From NCBI GenBank assembly GCA_016463765.1, contig JAEMQS010000015.1, positions 1 through 64,000 on the forward strand: DNA of 64,000 nt, in the 5' to 3' direction. Source of the stretch: Solirubrobacteraceae bacterium (GTDB taxonomy: Bacteria; Actinomycetota; Thermoleophilia; Solirubrobacterales; Solirubrobacteraceae). Under the pieces are notes generated by a model. The model was given only the letters and a program-made list of their open reading frames with translations. It had not been told where the DNA came from and ran no database searches. Positions 45,973 to 54,861 of the stretch are shown here, piece by piece (position 1 is the first letter of the stretch; each line of letters starts with the position of its first letter). The translations under genes were made by a program, and so were the position numbers.

Positions 45973-45984
45973 TTTGGATCCAAA
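45973..45984. promoter_or_regulatory. GntR-type operator candidate, site 2 (ABC ATPase)
   Basis: TTTGGATCCAAA, a perfect 12-base palindrome 17 bases before the ATPase start. Because the GntR gene is next in that operon, it may be autoregulated. Confidence 0.75.
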
Positions 45985-46001
45985 ACAGTTCGGAGCACGC
46001 C

Positions 46002-46844
46002 ATGACCCCGGAATCCCAGGCGGACCCCCACCACCGCCTCTACCCTGCCGTCGAGCTGCGCGGCGTGACCAAGACGTTCACGCTCGCGTCCGGCGAGAAG
46101 CTCACCGCCGTCAACGACCTCACGCTGACCGTGGAGCCGGGCGAGTTCGTCTGCGTGCTCGGCCCCTCCGGCCACGGCAAGTCGACCCTCATGAACCTCA
46201 TCGCGGGGTTCATCGAGCCGACCGGCGGCGAGGTACTCACGCACGGCGACCGGGTCACCGGCCCCGGCCCCGACCGCGGCGTGATCTTCCAGCGCGACAC
46301 GCTGTTCCTGTGGAAGCGGGTCGCCGACAACGTCGGGTACGGCCTGAAGTCCCGCGGCGTGCCGAAGGCCGAGCGCGAGGAGATCGTCGCCCGGTACCTC
46401 GACATCGTCGGCCTCACCCGCTTCGCGAAGGCGTGGCCGAAGCAGCTCTCGGGCGGCATGCGCCGCCGCGCCGCGATCGCCGCGGTGTTCGCCAACGAGC
46501 CGGACGTCCTGCTCATGGACGAGCCGTTCGTCGGCCTGGACTTCGCGCGCCGCGCCGTGCTCCACCAGGTCCTGATCGAGCTGTGGTCGCGTGCGAACAA
46601 CACCATCTTCTTCGTCACCCACGACCTCGACGAGGCGCTCGCACTGGCCAGCCGCATCCTCGTGGTCGTCAATGGCAAGGTCATGCACGAAGCCCGCCTG
46701 GACCTCCCCCGCCCGCGCGACGCCGAGGCGCTGCTGAGCCCCGAGGTCAACGCCGTCCGGCTGGCCGTCCTCGAGGAGCTGGAGGCCGCGATGGCGGATG
46801 TCGACGAGGCCGGCGGGCAGTTCGCGGCAGCCGCCTCGGCGTGA
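46002..46844 (+). CDS. ABC transporter ATPase (nitrate/sulfonate/taurine type)
   Basis: 280 residues. Walker A GPSGHGKST at 54-62, Q-loop in IFQRDTLF, signature LSGGM, Walker B VLLMDEPF and the switch His in FVTHDLDEA. It belongs to the SsuB/TauB/NrtC group that powers uptake with two permeases and a binding protein. Those partners lie 4-7 kb to the right on the other strand (50016-53146), so this gene is separated from its partners by the regulator and a HyuB operon. It overlaps the GntR gene by GTGA. Confidence 0.9.
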   Translation: MTPESQADPHHRLYPAVELRGVTKTFTLASGEKLTAVNDLTLTVEPGEFVCVLGPSGHGKSTLMNLIAGFIEPTGGEVLTHGDRVTGPGPDRGVIFQRDTLFLWKRVADNVGYGLKSRGVPKAEREEIVARYLDIVGLTRFAKAWPKQLSGGMRRRAAIAAVFANEPDVLLMDEPFVGLDFARRAVLHQVLIELWSRANNTIFFVTHDLDEALALASRILVVVNGKVMHEARLDLPRPRDAEALLSPEVNAVRLAVLEELEAAMADVDEAGGQFAAAASA

Positions 46845-47635
46845 GCACCGAGGAAGCGGCGGGGCCCAGACCCCGCCGGGCCGTCTCCGACCCCGGGCTC
46901 GTCGACGACCTGGCGGCGCGGATCCACGCGCAGATCCGGTCGGGCGACATCCCGATCGGGACGTGGCTGCGCCAGGAGGCGCTGGCCAACACGTTCGGCG
47001 TGAGCCGCACGCCGGTCCGCGAGGCGTTGCGCAAGCTGCAGGCCGACCGGATCGTCGACGTCTTCCCCCACCGCGGCGCACTCGTGCGCGGGCCGACGGC
47101 GGTCGATCTGCGCGAGACCTACACGATCCGCGGCGAGCTCGAAGGGCTCGCCGCCGAACTCGCCGCCACCCGAATCACCGACGAGCAGCTGCGTCGGCTG
47201 CGAGCCGCGGAGGCCGCGCTGCGCGCCGGGCTCGACGAGCTGCGCGCGTTCGTCGCCACCGAAGGCGTCGGCGCCGTCCGCAGCGGACCGTGGGACGCCG
47301 CCGACCTGGAGTTCCGCGACGCGATGCTCGACGCATGCGGCGTCGAGCGCCTGCAGCGCATGGCCGCCGAACTGCGCGACGCCTTCCCGCGCAACCTCGT
47401 GTGGGCCGCATTGGCCGAGGAGCCGAGCCTGCTCGACGAGAGCCTCGCCCAGCGGGCCCGTATCCGCGCGGCCGTCGAGCGGCGCGACCCCGTCGCGGCG
47501 CGCCGCTGGATGACCGACCACTGCCGCCGCACCGGATCACTCGTCGCCGAGGCGTTCGAGCGCCGGCAGGCCGTGGAGGACCTGCCGGACCCGCGCGACA
47601 TCCGGGCCCGGCTCGGACGCCCTACTCAGGGATGA
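46841..47635 (+). CDS. GntR-family (FCD) transcriptional regulator
   Basis: 264 residues from a GTG at 46841 overlapping the ATPase stop (GTGA). A winged helix at about 15-85 contains LRQEALANTFGVSRTPVREALRKL. An all-helical FCD ligand domain follows (RETYTIRGELEGLAAELAA), with DAADLEFRDAML and MTDHCRR holding likely metal or ligand residues. FadR/VanR-type proteins bind short palindromes. ATTGGATCCAAT-like palindromes sit upstream of the surrounding operons and are the best candidate operators. Its 3' end overlaps the convergent ridA gene by 14 bases. Confidence 0.92.
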   Translation: MSTEEAAGPRPRRAVSDPGLVDDLAARIHAQIRSGDIPIGTWLRQEALANTFGVSRTPVREALRKLQADRIVDVFPHRGALVRGPTAVDLRETYTIRGELEGLAAELAATRITDEQLRRLRAAEAALRAGLDELRAFVATEGVGAVRSGPWDAADLEFRDAMLDACGVERLQRMAAELRDAFPRNLVWAALAEEPSLLDESLAQRARIRAAVERRDPVAARRWMTDHCRRTGSLVAEAFERRQAVEDLPDPRDIRARLGRPTQG

Positions 47636-48008
47636 ACGCGATCCCCTCGATCTCCACCGACGCGCCGCCGTAGAGCGCGGAGATCTCGACGGCCGTCGAA
47701 ACCGGCAGGTCGTCGCCGAACAGCTCGGCGCGCACCTTGTTGACCTCGGGGAACTGCTCCATGTCGAGGACGAACACGGTGAGCTTCAGGATGTTCGCCA
47801 GCGTCCCGCCGACCTTGCTCAGCGCGTCGGCGATGTGCTCGAAGCAGACGCGCGTCTGCTCGGCGTACGACGCGTCGGCCATGACCTTCCAGTCGCTGTC
47901 GAGCGCCAGCTGGCCCTGGATGTACGCGTACTTGCCCGGCCCGCTCGCCGCCGTGATCTGCGAGATCGTGGCGAACGGCATGTCGGACTTGTGCCTCTCG
48001 ATGCCCAT
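47622..48008 (-). CDS. RidA/YjgF-family protein
   Basis: 128 residues. The RidA fold is seen in AYIQGQLALDSDWKVM, CFEHIADALSKVGGTLANILKLTVFVLDM and RAELFGDDLPVSTAVEIS. Classical RidA hydrolyses reactive enamine/imine intermediates, and the key residue is an Arg before P-S (here the position is DDLPVS, so Arg is absent). A related RutC-like or other activity is therefore more likely. It follows hyuB copy 2 on the same strand (26-base gap), so it should act in the same degradation pathway. Confidence 0.88.
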   Translation of the reverse strand: MGIERHKSDMPFATISQITAASGPGKYAYIQGQLALDSDWKVMADASYAEQTRVCFEHIADALSKVGGTLANILKLTVFVLDMEQFPEVNKVRAELFGDDLPVSTAVEISALYGGASVEIEGIAFIPE

Positions 48009-48034
48009 GATGAGATGTGCTCCTGTTCGATGGA

Positions 48035-49852
48035 TCAGGCCGAGGCGAGCTCGGCGCGCTTCGCGGCGGTGGCCGCCTCGTCGATGACGCCCTCGCCCAG
48101 CTCCTCGCCCTCGAAGATCACGCCGTAGACCTCCGCGGCGCGCTCGCGGGAGATCCAGCCGTCGAGCGTGTCGCGGCGCACAAGCGCGAGGTCGCGCTCG
48201 TAGGGCGGGCCGTACCCGGCGCCGCCGCCGCAGATCGACACCATGGTCTCGCCGTCCTGGATGGCGAGACGGTGGAAGGCGTCGATCTCGACGACCTCAA
48301 CGCCATTCCCGCCCGCCCTCTCGATCCACTGCGCGGGGATGGCGCCATCGGTGCCGCCGCGCACGCCGCGCGCGGTGTCGTCGATCCCGTCGGAGTTCGT
48401 CATGAACGTGATCGGCGTGCCGACCGCCTGCATCCGGACCAGCGCGCCGGGCGAGCCGCGGAAGCGCCCGTCTCCCGCGGTGTCCGTCAGCAGCCGCTGC
48501 TCGGTCACCCGGAAGGGGTGCTTGATCTCGTCGATCTCGATCGAGTCCTTGTACATCATGCCCGCACCCCCAGCCGTGTAGGCGGTGACCCAGCCGTCGG
48601 CGTTGGGGCCGCCCGGGCCGAGGGTGACCGCGAGCTGGATCTGGTTGATGAACGGCTCCCCGGTCCGCGGGTCGTGGCCGCTGATGACCGAGCCGCTCGG
48701 CGGGACGCCGTAGCCGTACTCGGCCATGCCGACGCCGTCCTGCATTTCGGCCATCGCGTGCTGCGTGATGTTGCAGACGCGGTCCTGGAGGTTGGTCGTC
48801 GCCGCCGACACGGAGTACGGGTGGGTCGGGATGCCCACGCAGCAGCCCTCGCGCAGTTGCACGTCGAGGCGGCGGAAGCTGCCGGCGTTCGCCGGCACGT
48901 CCGGGCCGAGCGAATTGAAGACGCCGATCATCGCCGACGAGTTCGCGCAGCCCTCGGAGAGGTTGATGCCCGCCGGCACGCAGTCGGGGTTGTCCTTCAG
49001 GTCGACGGTGATCTTCGCCTGGTCGGGATCGACGCTGACGGTGACCTGCAGCGGCACGCCCTCGGGCAGGCGCGGGAAGCCGTCGTGCTTCGTCGTCACG
49101 GTCTTCGAGGCCTTCGGCAGCTTCTTGATCGCGTCGACCATCTTCTGCTCGGAGAGGTCGAACCACTGCTTGCTGTACGCGGCGAGCTTCTCGGCGCCGA
49201 TGTCGTCGATCAGCTCGAGCATCCGGCGCTCGCCGATGCGCGCGGAGCCCATGAGCGCGAGGTAGTCGCCCCACCACTGGTCGGGCACCCGGATGCGCAT
49301 CCGGCACATGCGGATGATGTCCTCGTTGTCCTCGTAGTTCTCCTGCACCTGGACGCCCGGGAAGATCAGCGCGCCCTCCTCGTAGACGTCGCGGGCGTTG
49401 AACGCGTACGTCGTCGGCTCGGAGTTGCCGCAGTCACCCTGGTGCGCCTTGGCGAAGACCGTGAAGCGGTGCACGCCGTCGTCGTCAATGACAGGGATGA
49501 GCAGGCACCAATCGGCCGCGTGGCTGTTGCCGTGGTACGGGCTGTTGTGCAGGAAGGCGTCGCCGCGCTTGAAGTTCGGGTGCCACTCCTTGATGTGCCG
49601 GCTGATGATGTCCGGCCCGCGCATGACGTGGATCGGGATGGACTCGGCCCACGCCAGCAGCTCGTGATCGGCGGTGAGGATGCAGCACGAGAAGTCGCGC
49701 GCGACCGCGAGGATCCCCGAGCGCGCCGAGCGCAGCAGGGTGTTGATCATCGCCCGGACGTTGGCCTCCAGCCGCGACTGGATGACGGCCATCTGGACGG
49801 CGTCGAGTTCCAGCGGCTCGGCGGTGGTGGTCTGCGGGTCTGTGACGGACAT
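48035..49852 (-). CDS. Hydantoinase B/5-oxoprolinase family subunit, HyuB copy 2
   Basis: 605 residues from the ATG at 49852. Same blocks as copy 1: FSCCILTADHELLAWAES, FLHNSPYHGNSHAADW, AKAHQGDCGNSEP and GAGYGPPYERDLALVRRDT. No HyuA gene is adjacent. It lies between the ABC permeases and ridA on the same strand, with two operator-like sites in the 163-base gap upstream. It may share the HyuA encoded at 43616-45694. Confidence 0.9.
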   Translation of the reverse strand: MSVTDPQTTTAEPLELDAVQMAVIQSRLEANVRAMINTLLRSARSGILAVARDFSCCILTADHELLAWAESIPIHVMRGPDIISRHIKEWHPNFKRGDAFLHNSPYHGNSHAADWCLLIPVIDDDGVHRFTVFAKAHQGDCGNSEPTTYAFNARDVYEEGALIFPGVQVQENYEDNEDIIRMCRMRIRVPDQWWGDYLALMGSARIGERRMLELIDDIGAEKLAAYSKQWFDLSEQKMVDAIKKLPKASKTVTTKHDGFPRLPEGVPLQVTVSVDPDQAKITVDLKDNPDCVPAGINLSEGCANSSAMIGVFNSLGPDVPANAGSFRRLDVQLREGCCVGIPTHPYSVSAATTNLQDRVCNITQHAMAEMQDGVGMAEYGYGVPPSGSVISGHDPRTGEPFINQIQLAVTLGPGGPNADGWVTAYTAGGAGMMYKDSIEIDEIKHPFRVTEQRLLTDTAGDGRFRGSPGALVRMQAVGTPITFMTNSDGIDDTARGVRGGTDGAIPAQWIERAGGNGVEVVEIDAFHRLAIQDGETMVSICGGGAGYGPPYERDLALVRRDTLDGWISRERAAEVYGVIFEGEELGEGVIDEAATAAKRAELASA

Positions 49853-49887
49853 CTGGCGCTCCAGGTGATTTCGACGGCAATCCGTAG

Positions 49888-49899
49888 ATTGGATCCAAT
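49888..49899. promoter_or_regulatory. GntR-type operator candidate, site 3 (hyuB copy 2)
   Basis: ATTGGATCCAAT, a perfect 12-base palindrome and the best copy of the motif. A leftward -10-like TAGAAT (plus-strand 49898-49903) touches its edge, so binding would block the promoter. Confidence 0.78.
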
Positions 49900-49997
49900 T
49901 CTATGCAAGCGACCGTAACCGCGTGTCCAACATCTGACGGAGTCTTCCGCCCGTTTGTCGAATCTACGGGCGCCCACCCCACCGGGTGGACGCCCGT

Positions 49998-50009
49998 ATT
50001 GGATCCGAA
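49998..50009. promoter_or_regulatory. GntR-type operator candidate, site 4
   Basis: ATTGGATCCGAA, in the same intergenic gap, 110 bases from site 3 and 6 bases past the permease stop. Two mismatches in the right half. Confidence 0.6.
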
Positions 50010-50015
50010 GCGGTG

Positions 50016-50918
50016 CTATTCCGCCCAGCGGGTGAGGTAGTCGAACGCGCGCGCGGTGAGCTTGTACGACACCCACGCGTAGAGCACGATGAACAGCCCC
50101 AGGACCGCGAGCGTGTCCGTGCGGCCGAACTCCTCCGCCCGGTTGACGATGTTCCCCAGCCCGAGGTCCTGGCCGATGAACTCGGCCGCGATCACCATGC
50201 TCCAGCCGAAGCCGAGCGCGAGCAGCACCCCGCCCCGCAGGCCCGGCAGGGCGGCCGGCAGCACCGCCGTGATGTACGCCCGGAACCGCCGGGCGCCGAG
50301 CGACCGAGCGTACTGCTCGTAGTAGCCGGGCACCCCGTCGATCGCGGTCAGCGCGACGACGAAGATGATCGCGAACGTGGCGAAGGCGATGAAGAGCGTC
50401 GCCCCCACCTCGCTCTTGCCGAACCAGATGCCGAACAGCGGCGACATCGCCAGCAGCGGGAGCATCCGGGCCGCGTTGGCCGGCAGCAGGAAGACCCGCC
50501 GCAGGAAACGCGACCAGCACACCATCGTCGCCGCGAGCCCCGCCACGACGAAGCCCAGCGTGAGCCCCACCGCCAGCCGCGCCATCGTGGCCAGCGAGTT
50601 GCTGACTAGCCCGAGCACGGCACCGAAGAACGTCACCGGGCCGCCGTCCGTGGTCGCCTCGACACCGAGCCCGCCGCGCCAGTAGTAGGCGAACGTGTCG
50701 AACGCGCCGGCGATGTCGACGACGTTCGGCACGAACCGCTCGCCGCTGACACCGGTCCGGCCGGCGACGACCGACAGCACCTGCCAGGCGACGAACAGGA
50801 AGACCACCGAGCACAGCGTCAGGAAGCCGTTGCTGCCAGGCTTCGGCAGCCGGATCCGTGGTCGCCACCGCGGCGACGCCGCAACGACCTGGTCAGGGGT
50901 GGTGGTTCCGTCGGCCAT
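50016..50918 (-). CDS. ABC transporter permease (SsuC/TauC-like), second in order
   Basis: 300 residues with six hydrophobic helices and a cytosolic coupling loop: EQYARSLGARRFRAYITAVLPAALPGLRGG, the EAA loop expected for import permeases. The N-terminus is long and basic. It pairs with the neighbouring permease as a heterodimer. A 3-base gap to the upstream gene indicates one transcript. Confidence 0.9.
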   Translation of the reverse strand: MADGTTTPDQVVAASPRWRPRIRLPKPGSNGFLTLCSVVFLFVAWQVLSVVAGRTGVSGERFVPNVVDIAGAFDTFAYYWRGGLGVEATTDGGPVTFFGAVLGLVSNSLATMARLAVGLTLGFVVAGLAATMVCWSRFLRRVFLLPANAARMLPLLAMSPLFGIWFGKSEVGATLFIAFATFAIIFVVALTAIDGVPGYYEQYARSLGARRFRAYITAVLPAALPGLRGGVLLALGFGWSMVIAAEFIGQDLGLGNIVNRAEEFGRTDTLAVLGLFIVLYAWVSYKLTARAFDYLTRWAE

Positions 50919-50921
50919 GAC

Positions 50922-51764
50922 CTACTCCTTCCACCGGGTGATGTAGCCGCCGACGAGCGCGACCACCGCGTCGCAGATCACGGCGACGATGATGAGACAC
51001 AGCAACGTCGCGAACAGGTCCGTGGTCGCGAGGATCGTCGACGTGATGCCGACGATCCGCCCGATGCCCGTCTCGGCCCCGAGCAGCTCGGCCACGCACT
51101 GCCAGCCCCAGGCCGCCGCGAGCGCCACGCGGATGGCCCCGAGCACATTCGGGATCGACGCCGGGAGCACGACCGTCCGCAGCTCCCGTGATTTCGATGC
51201 CCCCAGGCACGCCGCGAAGTTCGCGTAGTGCCCGCTGACCGTCTCGGCCGCTGACTGCGCCGCCATCGACACGGTCAGGATCGTGAAGATCAGAACGAGG
51301 CCGGACTGGGCAAACCGCGCCGTCCCGAACCACAGCGTGATGAACGGCAGGATGATGAGCAGCGGCACCGTGCCGAGCACGAGCAGCGGCGGCTCGAGCA
51401 GCTGGCGCGCCGTCCGGATGCGCGCCATCAGGATCCCGAGCGGGAGCCCGATCAGCGTGCCGATCGCGACGGTCACGAGCACGTTGACCGTCGTGTACTG
51501 CAGCGCGTCGGCCACCCCGACCGGCTGGAACGTCACGTACGTGACGGCCGGGATGTTCTCCATGTTGTCCGGGATGACCTCGAACACGGCGGCCGGCCCG
51601 GGAAACTTCCCCGAGGAGGTCAGCGACGCGACCAGCCACCAGAAGCCGAAGACCATCGCGATCCCGAGCACCCCAAGACCGCCGGCCGCCAGATGGCGGC
51701 CGGCGGCCCGAAGGCGCGGACGGACAGCGGAACCTCGCGGGGGAGTCGCAGCCGTCGCGGCCAT
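50922..51764 (-). CDS. ABC transporter permease (SsuC/TauC-like), first in order
   Basis: 280 residues, six hydrophobic helices, with the EAA-like coupling segment FAACLGASKSRELRTVVLPASIPNVLGAI and following hydrophobic stretch. The 2-base gap to the binding-protein gene shows an operon SBP-permease-permease. The substrate is unknown; the family imports nitrate, sulfonates, taurine or pyrimidine-like compounds. Confidence 0.9.
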   Translation of the reverse strand: MAATAATPPRGSAVRPRLRAAGRHLAAGGLGVLGIAMVFGFWWLVASLTSSGKFPGPAAVFEVIPDNMENIPAVTYVTFQPVGVADALQYTTVNVLVTVAIGTLIGLPLGILMARIRTARQLLEPPLLVLGTVPLLIILPFITLWFGTARFAQSGLVLIFTILTVSMAAQSAAETVSGHYANFAACLGASKSRELRTVVLPASIPNVLGAIRVALAAAWGWQCVAELLGAETGIGRIVGITSTILATTDLFATLLCLIIVAVICDAVVALVGGYITRWKE

Positions 51765-51766
51765 GA

Positions 51767-53146
51767 CTACGCCTCCGACGCGGCCTTGAGGTACCGGTAT
51801 GCGTCGAGGTAGTTGTAGTTCTCGTAGAACTCCGCGGCCTGATCGGCGAGCTCACCGGTCGGGCTCTCGGCTTCCTTGAGCTCGTCGTACTGCGCCTTGA
51901 GGCTGACGAGGTCCTCGTACAGGCTCTTCATGACGATCATGTCGTCAGGCGTCGCCTTGAGGTCCTTCGGCAGGATGCCGCCGGACTCCGCCGCCTTGAT
52001 CTGCGACGCGTAGACCATCTCGTAGAAGAGGTTGTAGTCCGGGTTCGTCATCAGATCCGCGGCCTGCTCGAAGTTCACCGTCCCGTAGAAGTCCTCGAAG
52101 AGGGCGACGGCCTGATCGATCGTCAGGTCGGTGCCGGTCGCCGTGGACAGCGTGGGCAGCGAGAACTCGAGGATCTCCTTCGGGTTGTTCTGCAGCTCGT
52201 CGATGATCCGGTAGAAGACGCTCATGAACCGCAGGACCGTCTCGCGGTTCTCCTCGACGTACTCCTCGGTGGCCTGCAGGCCGGCGTGGCCGACGCCGTT
52301 CAGGACGCGCTCGTCGCCCTTGGGGAGACCGTCGACCATGTCCGTGAACGCGAAGGTCTCGACGAACCCGAGGTCCTGGACCTCGACGCTCTGCGCCGCA
52401 CCCGCGGGGAAGGCGTAGTCGATCGAGCCCGCCTTGGCCAGCTGCACGATCTTCGTGTCGCTGACGACGTCGAGCTTCTCCAGGTCCTTCGTGGTCAGGC
52501 CGCCCATCTTCAGGATGGTGTTGAAGAACTCACGGTTCGAGCCGGAGTCCGACAGCGCGACCTTCTTGCCCTTCATCTGCTCGATGACGGTCTTCGACGC
52601 CGCGTCGAAGTCGTTGACCTCGCCCATCACGTCGGTGAACGTCTGGTCGCCGTTCTTCGGGTTGGACCAGATGTAGTTGCCGATGTACGAGTTCTGGAGA
52701 TGGATCATCTTCAGGTTCTTGGCGGTGGCGTACGTCTGGATGGTGTTCGGGACGTAGCCGGAGCCGATGTCGAGCTGGTTGTTCAGCAGCTGCTGCTGGA
52801 CCTGCTCGATGGCGCGGGTCTCCTTGCCGTTCGGGAGGCTGATGCCGACCTCCTCGAACCAGCCCTGCTCGATGCCGGGGACGGCGATCGTGGTGTCGCC
52901 GTACGGCCACATGGCGAACTTCACCTCGACCTTGGGGATGTCGGTGCCGGGCGACGGCTCGAAGGTCGTCTTCTCGGCGGAGGTCGTCGACGTCGCGGCG
53001 CTCTCGGTCTCCTCGTCGTCCCCGCAACCCGCGACGACGCCCATGAGGCTGAGGGCCACGACACCGGCGGTGAAGGGCCGCGCCCAGCGCCGGGGCCGGG
53101 AGCGGTTGGATCCAGATGAACTGGGTGGCTGGGCAAGCTGGGGCAT
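51767..53146 (-). CDS. ABC transporter substrate-binding lipoprotein (NMT1/SsuA-like)
   Basis: 459 residues from the ATG at 53146, which has GGAG 9 bases upstream. A basic N-region leads to a lipobox LMGVVAGC with Cys41. A Ser/Thr-rich acidic tether (DDEETESAATST) follows. The mature part shows GIEQGWFEEVGISL, then NNQLDIGSGYVPNTIQ, as in NrtA/SsuA-type binding proteins. It is larger than usual (about 320) because of a C-terminal helical extension with LKAQYDELKEAES. The ligand is not deducible. The operator site 5 lies inside its leader codons. Confidence 0.9.
   Translation of the reverse strand: MPQLAQPPSSSGSNRSRPRRWARPFTAGVVALSLMGVVAGCGDDEETESAATSTTSAEKTTFEPSPGTDIPKVEVKFAMWPYGDTTIAVPGIEQGWFEEVGISLPNGKETRAIEQVQQQLLNNQLDIGSGYVPNTIQTYATAKNLKMIHLQNSYIGNYIWSNPKNGDQTFTDVMGEVNDFDAASKTVIEQMKGKKVALSDSGSNREFFNTILKMGGLTTKDLEKLDVVSDTKIVQLAKAGSIDYAFPAGAAQSVEVQDLGFVETFAFTDMVDGLPKGDERVLNGVGHAGLQATEEYVEENRETVLRFMSVFYRIIDELQNNPKEILEFSLPTLSTATGTDLTIDQAVALFEDFYGTVNFEQAADLMTNPDYNLFYEMVYASQIKAAESGGILPKDLKATPDDMIVMKSLYEDLVSLKAQYDELKEAESPTGELADQAAEFYENYNYLDAYRYLKAASEA
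53105..53116. promoter_or_regulatory. GntR-type operator candidate, site 5 (weak, inside SBP leader codons)
   Basis: GTTGGATCCAGA, inside codons 11-14 of the binding-protein gene. Less regular than the other copies, so either a secondary site or coincidence. Confidence 0.35.
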
Positions 53147-53190
53147 GAACTACTTCTCCAATGGGGCGCTCGTCGGTGGCAGATCCGTGG

Positions 53191-53202
53191 ATTGGATCCA
53201 AG
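53191..53202. promoter_or_regulatory. GntR-type operator candidate, site 6 (ABC importer)
   Basis: ATTGGATCCAAG, 45 bases upstream of the binding-protein start. One mismatch from the consensus. Confidence 0.72.
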
Positions 53203-53324
53203 TGATGGCTTGGCCATGAAACCGGTGGAGCGCGGGTCCCACATTGGCCGGGTCGGCCAAAGACGCCCTCATGGCGTTCGACCGGCGGTCGATCGGTGAG
53301 TCGCGCCTACCGGTCCGGCGGGTT

Positions 53325-54662
53325 TCACGCGCGCGCGAGAGGCGCGGCATCCTCGCGCGCCCGCACCCGCAGGACCATCGCCAGCCCCGCCAGCGGCAGC
53401 ACCACGAGGATCGCCACCGCGGCACTCAGCCCGACGACCGATGACAGCCCGCCCGCGGCGGCCGCCCCCACCGCGCCGCCGGTGATGAACACGTAGGTGA
53501 AGGTGCCCGTGGCGACGCCGATGTCCTCGGGCGCCACGAGCGTCGAGACCTTCCCGAGCATCACCGCCTGGACCCCGGCGTACGGCGCGATGGTCAGGAC
53601 CGAACCGGCGATGACCGCCGCGGGCAGGCTCCCGCCCAGCCCGGCGACGAGCACCCCGGCCGCCGACGCCGAGCAGCACGCCACGAAGACCACCGGCGCG
53701 CCGAGCCGCGCGCCGACGGTCCCGGCGAGGTGCGCCGAGGTCGCCGCCACCAGCGCGCACGGCGCGAGTGCCACGCCGGTCTGCAGGGCCGACCACCCCG
53801 CCTCGCGGGCGAGCAGCATCGGCGCGGCGAAGATGAGGCCGGTGTACGCGGCCTGGAGGGTCGCGGCCGTGAAGGAGAGTTCCATGAGCTCGCGATTGCG
53901 GAGCACCGCGAGCGGGAGGAAGCCGTCGGGACGGCGTGCGAGATGCCGCGCCAGCGCGGTGAGCGCGCCCACCGCCGCAACGGCGAGCAGGACCGCGATC
54001 CACGCAGGCGTGCCGGTCGCCGGCGCCTGGAGCACGGCGGCGACGAGCGCCGCACCGGCCGTGGCAAACGCCGCGCCGCGAAGGTCCAGCGAGCCGGGCG
54101 CCCGTCGCTCGGGCGGCAGTCCACGCAGCATCGCGGGGACCGGCAGGAGGATGAACAGCCCGCAGCTCAGCGCGGCCCGCCAGCCCGCGATCGCCTCCAC
54201 GACCGCGCCGATCAGCGGGCTGATCGCGATGCACGTGAACGACACCGCGGTGAGGATCCCGCTCACCCGCGCGCGCTCGTCGACGTCCACGTAGGAGACG
54301 GCGTTGAACGCGGTGATGCACAGCCAGCCGCTGCCCACGCCCTGCACGAACCGCCCGACGGAGACCATGGTCAGGTCCGGCGCAACGAAGACCAGGACCG
54401 TGCCGAGCAGGGTCGCGATCACACCCGCGGCGCTCACCCGGTAGGAGCCGAACAGGTCGAGTGCGCGACCGCCCAGCGTCATCGCCACGCCGACGCCGAG
54501 GACGAAGGCGGCGAGCACCCAGGCCGTCGCGTCATCGCCGACACCGAGCGCGTCGGCGACGTCGGGGAGGACGACGCCCGGTGCCGAGATGCCGAAGCCC
54601 GACGTCCCGGCGACTGCGCCGAGCAGGAGCCCGCGGCGCGTCATGCGCGACCGGGTGGTCAT
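53325..54662 (-). CDS. MFS transporter
   Basis: 445 residues, about 12-14 hydrophobic helices. The loop motif after TM2 is GGRALDLFGSYRVSAAG, and motif C-like FVQGVGSGWLCI follows. It resembles drug-type or small-molecule exporters. It is divergent from hyuB copy 3 and shares a 199-base gap with three GGATCC cores. The binding-protein operon lies downstream on the same strand after 178 bases with its own operator. Confidence 0.85.
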   Translation of the reverse strand: MTTRSRMTRRGLLLGAVAGTSGFGISAPGVVLPDVADALGVGDDATAWVLAAFVLGVGVAMTLGGRALDLFGSYRVSAAGVIATLLGTVLVFVAPDLTMVSVGRFVQGVGSGWLCITAFNAVSYVDVDERARVSGILTAVSFTCIAISPLIGAVVEAIAGWRAALSCGLFILLPVPAMLRGLPPERRAPGSLDLRGAAFATAGAALVAAVLQAPATGTPAWIAVLLAVAAVGALTALARHLARRPDGFLPLAVLRNRELMELSFTAATLQAAYTGLIFAAPMLLAREAGWSALQTGVALAPCALVAATSAHLAGTVGARLGAPVVFVACCSASAAGVLVAGLGGSLPAAVIAGSVLTIAPYAGVQAVMLGKVSTLVAPEDIGVATGTFTYVFITGGAVGAAAAGGLSSVVGLSAAVAILVVLPLAGLAMVLRVRAREDAAPLARA

Positions 54663-54760
54663 GCGTTCCCGCCGAGTTCGACCACGGGTCCAACCCGGGG
54701 CCGGCGATGTTCGTCCGGCAGTCCGATGCGGCGCGGCGTCACACCGGCTGTAGTCCCAGG

Positions 54761-54772
54761 AATGGATCCAAT
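54761..54772. promoter_or_regulatory. GntR-type operator candidate, site 7 (MFS / hyuB copy 3)
   Basis: AATGGATCCAAT, one mismatch from the consensus. It lies in the divergent gap, nearer the MFS start. Confidence 0.7.
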
Positions 54773-54825
54773 CGACCCTCCGTTACCCGCCGTGTCTCTG
54801 CCCGTGTCCATGTTCTCGACCCTAG

Positions 54826-54848
54826 CTGGGATCCCTTCTGGATCCAAG
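54826..54848. promoter_or_regulatory. GntR-type operator candidate, site 8 (tandem, hyuB copy 3)
   Basis: Two GGATCC cores at 54829-54834 and 54840-54845, 11 bases apart (one helical turn). The right one, TCTGGATCCAAG, is the better match, and the left one has GC flanks. They lie 13-35 bases before the hyuB start. Confidence 0.55.
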
Positions 54849-54861
54849 ATCGGAGCCGCGG

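Larger units (their letters stand above)
45695..46001. promoter_or_regulatory. Divergent control region, hyuA and ABC ATPase
   Basis: 307 bases without a gene. It holds two operator-like palindromes (45746-45757 and 45973-45984), one near each start, and a larger dyad AGTTGGA/TCCAACT (45735-45741 and 45752-45758) overlapping the first. No clear -35/-10 pair was found for either gene. Confidence 0.6.
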
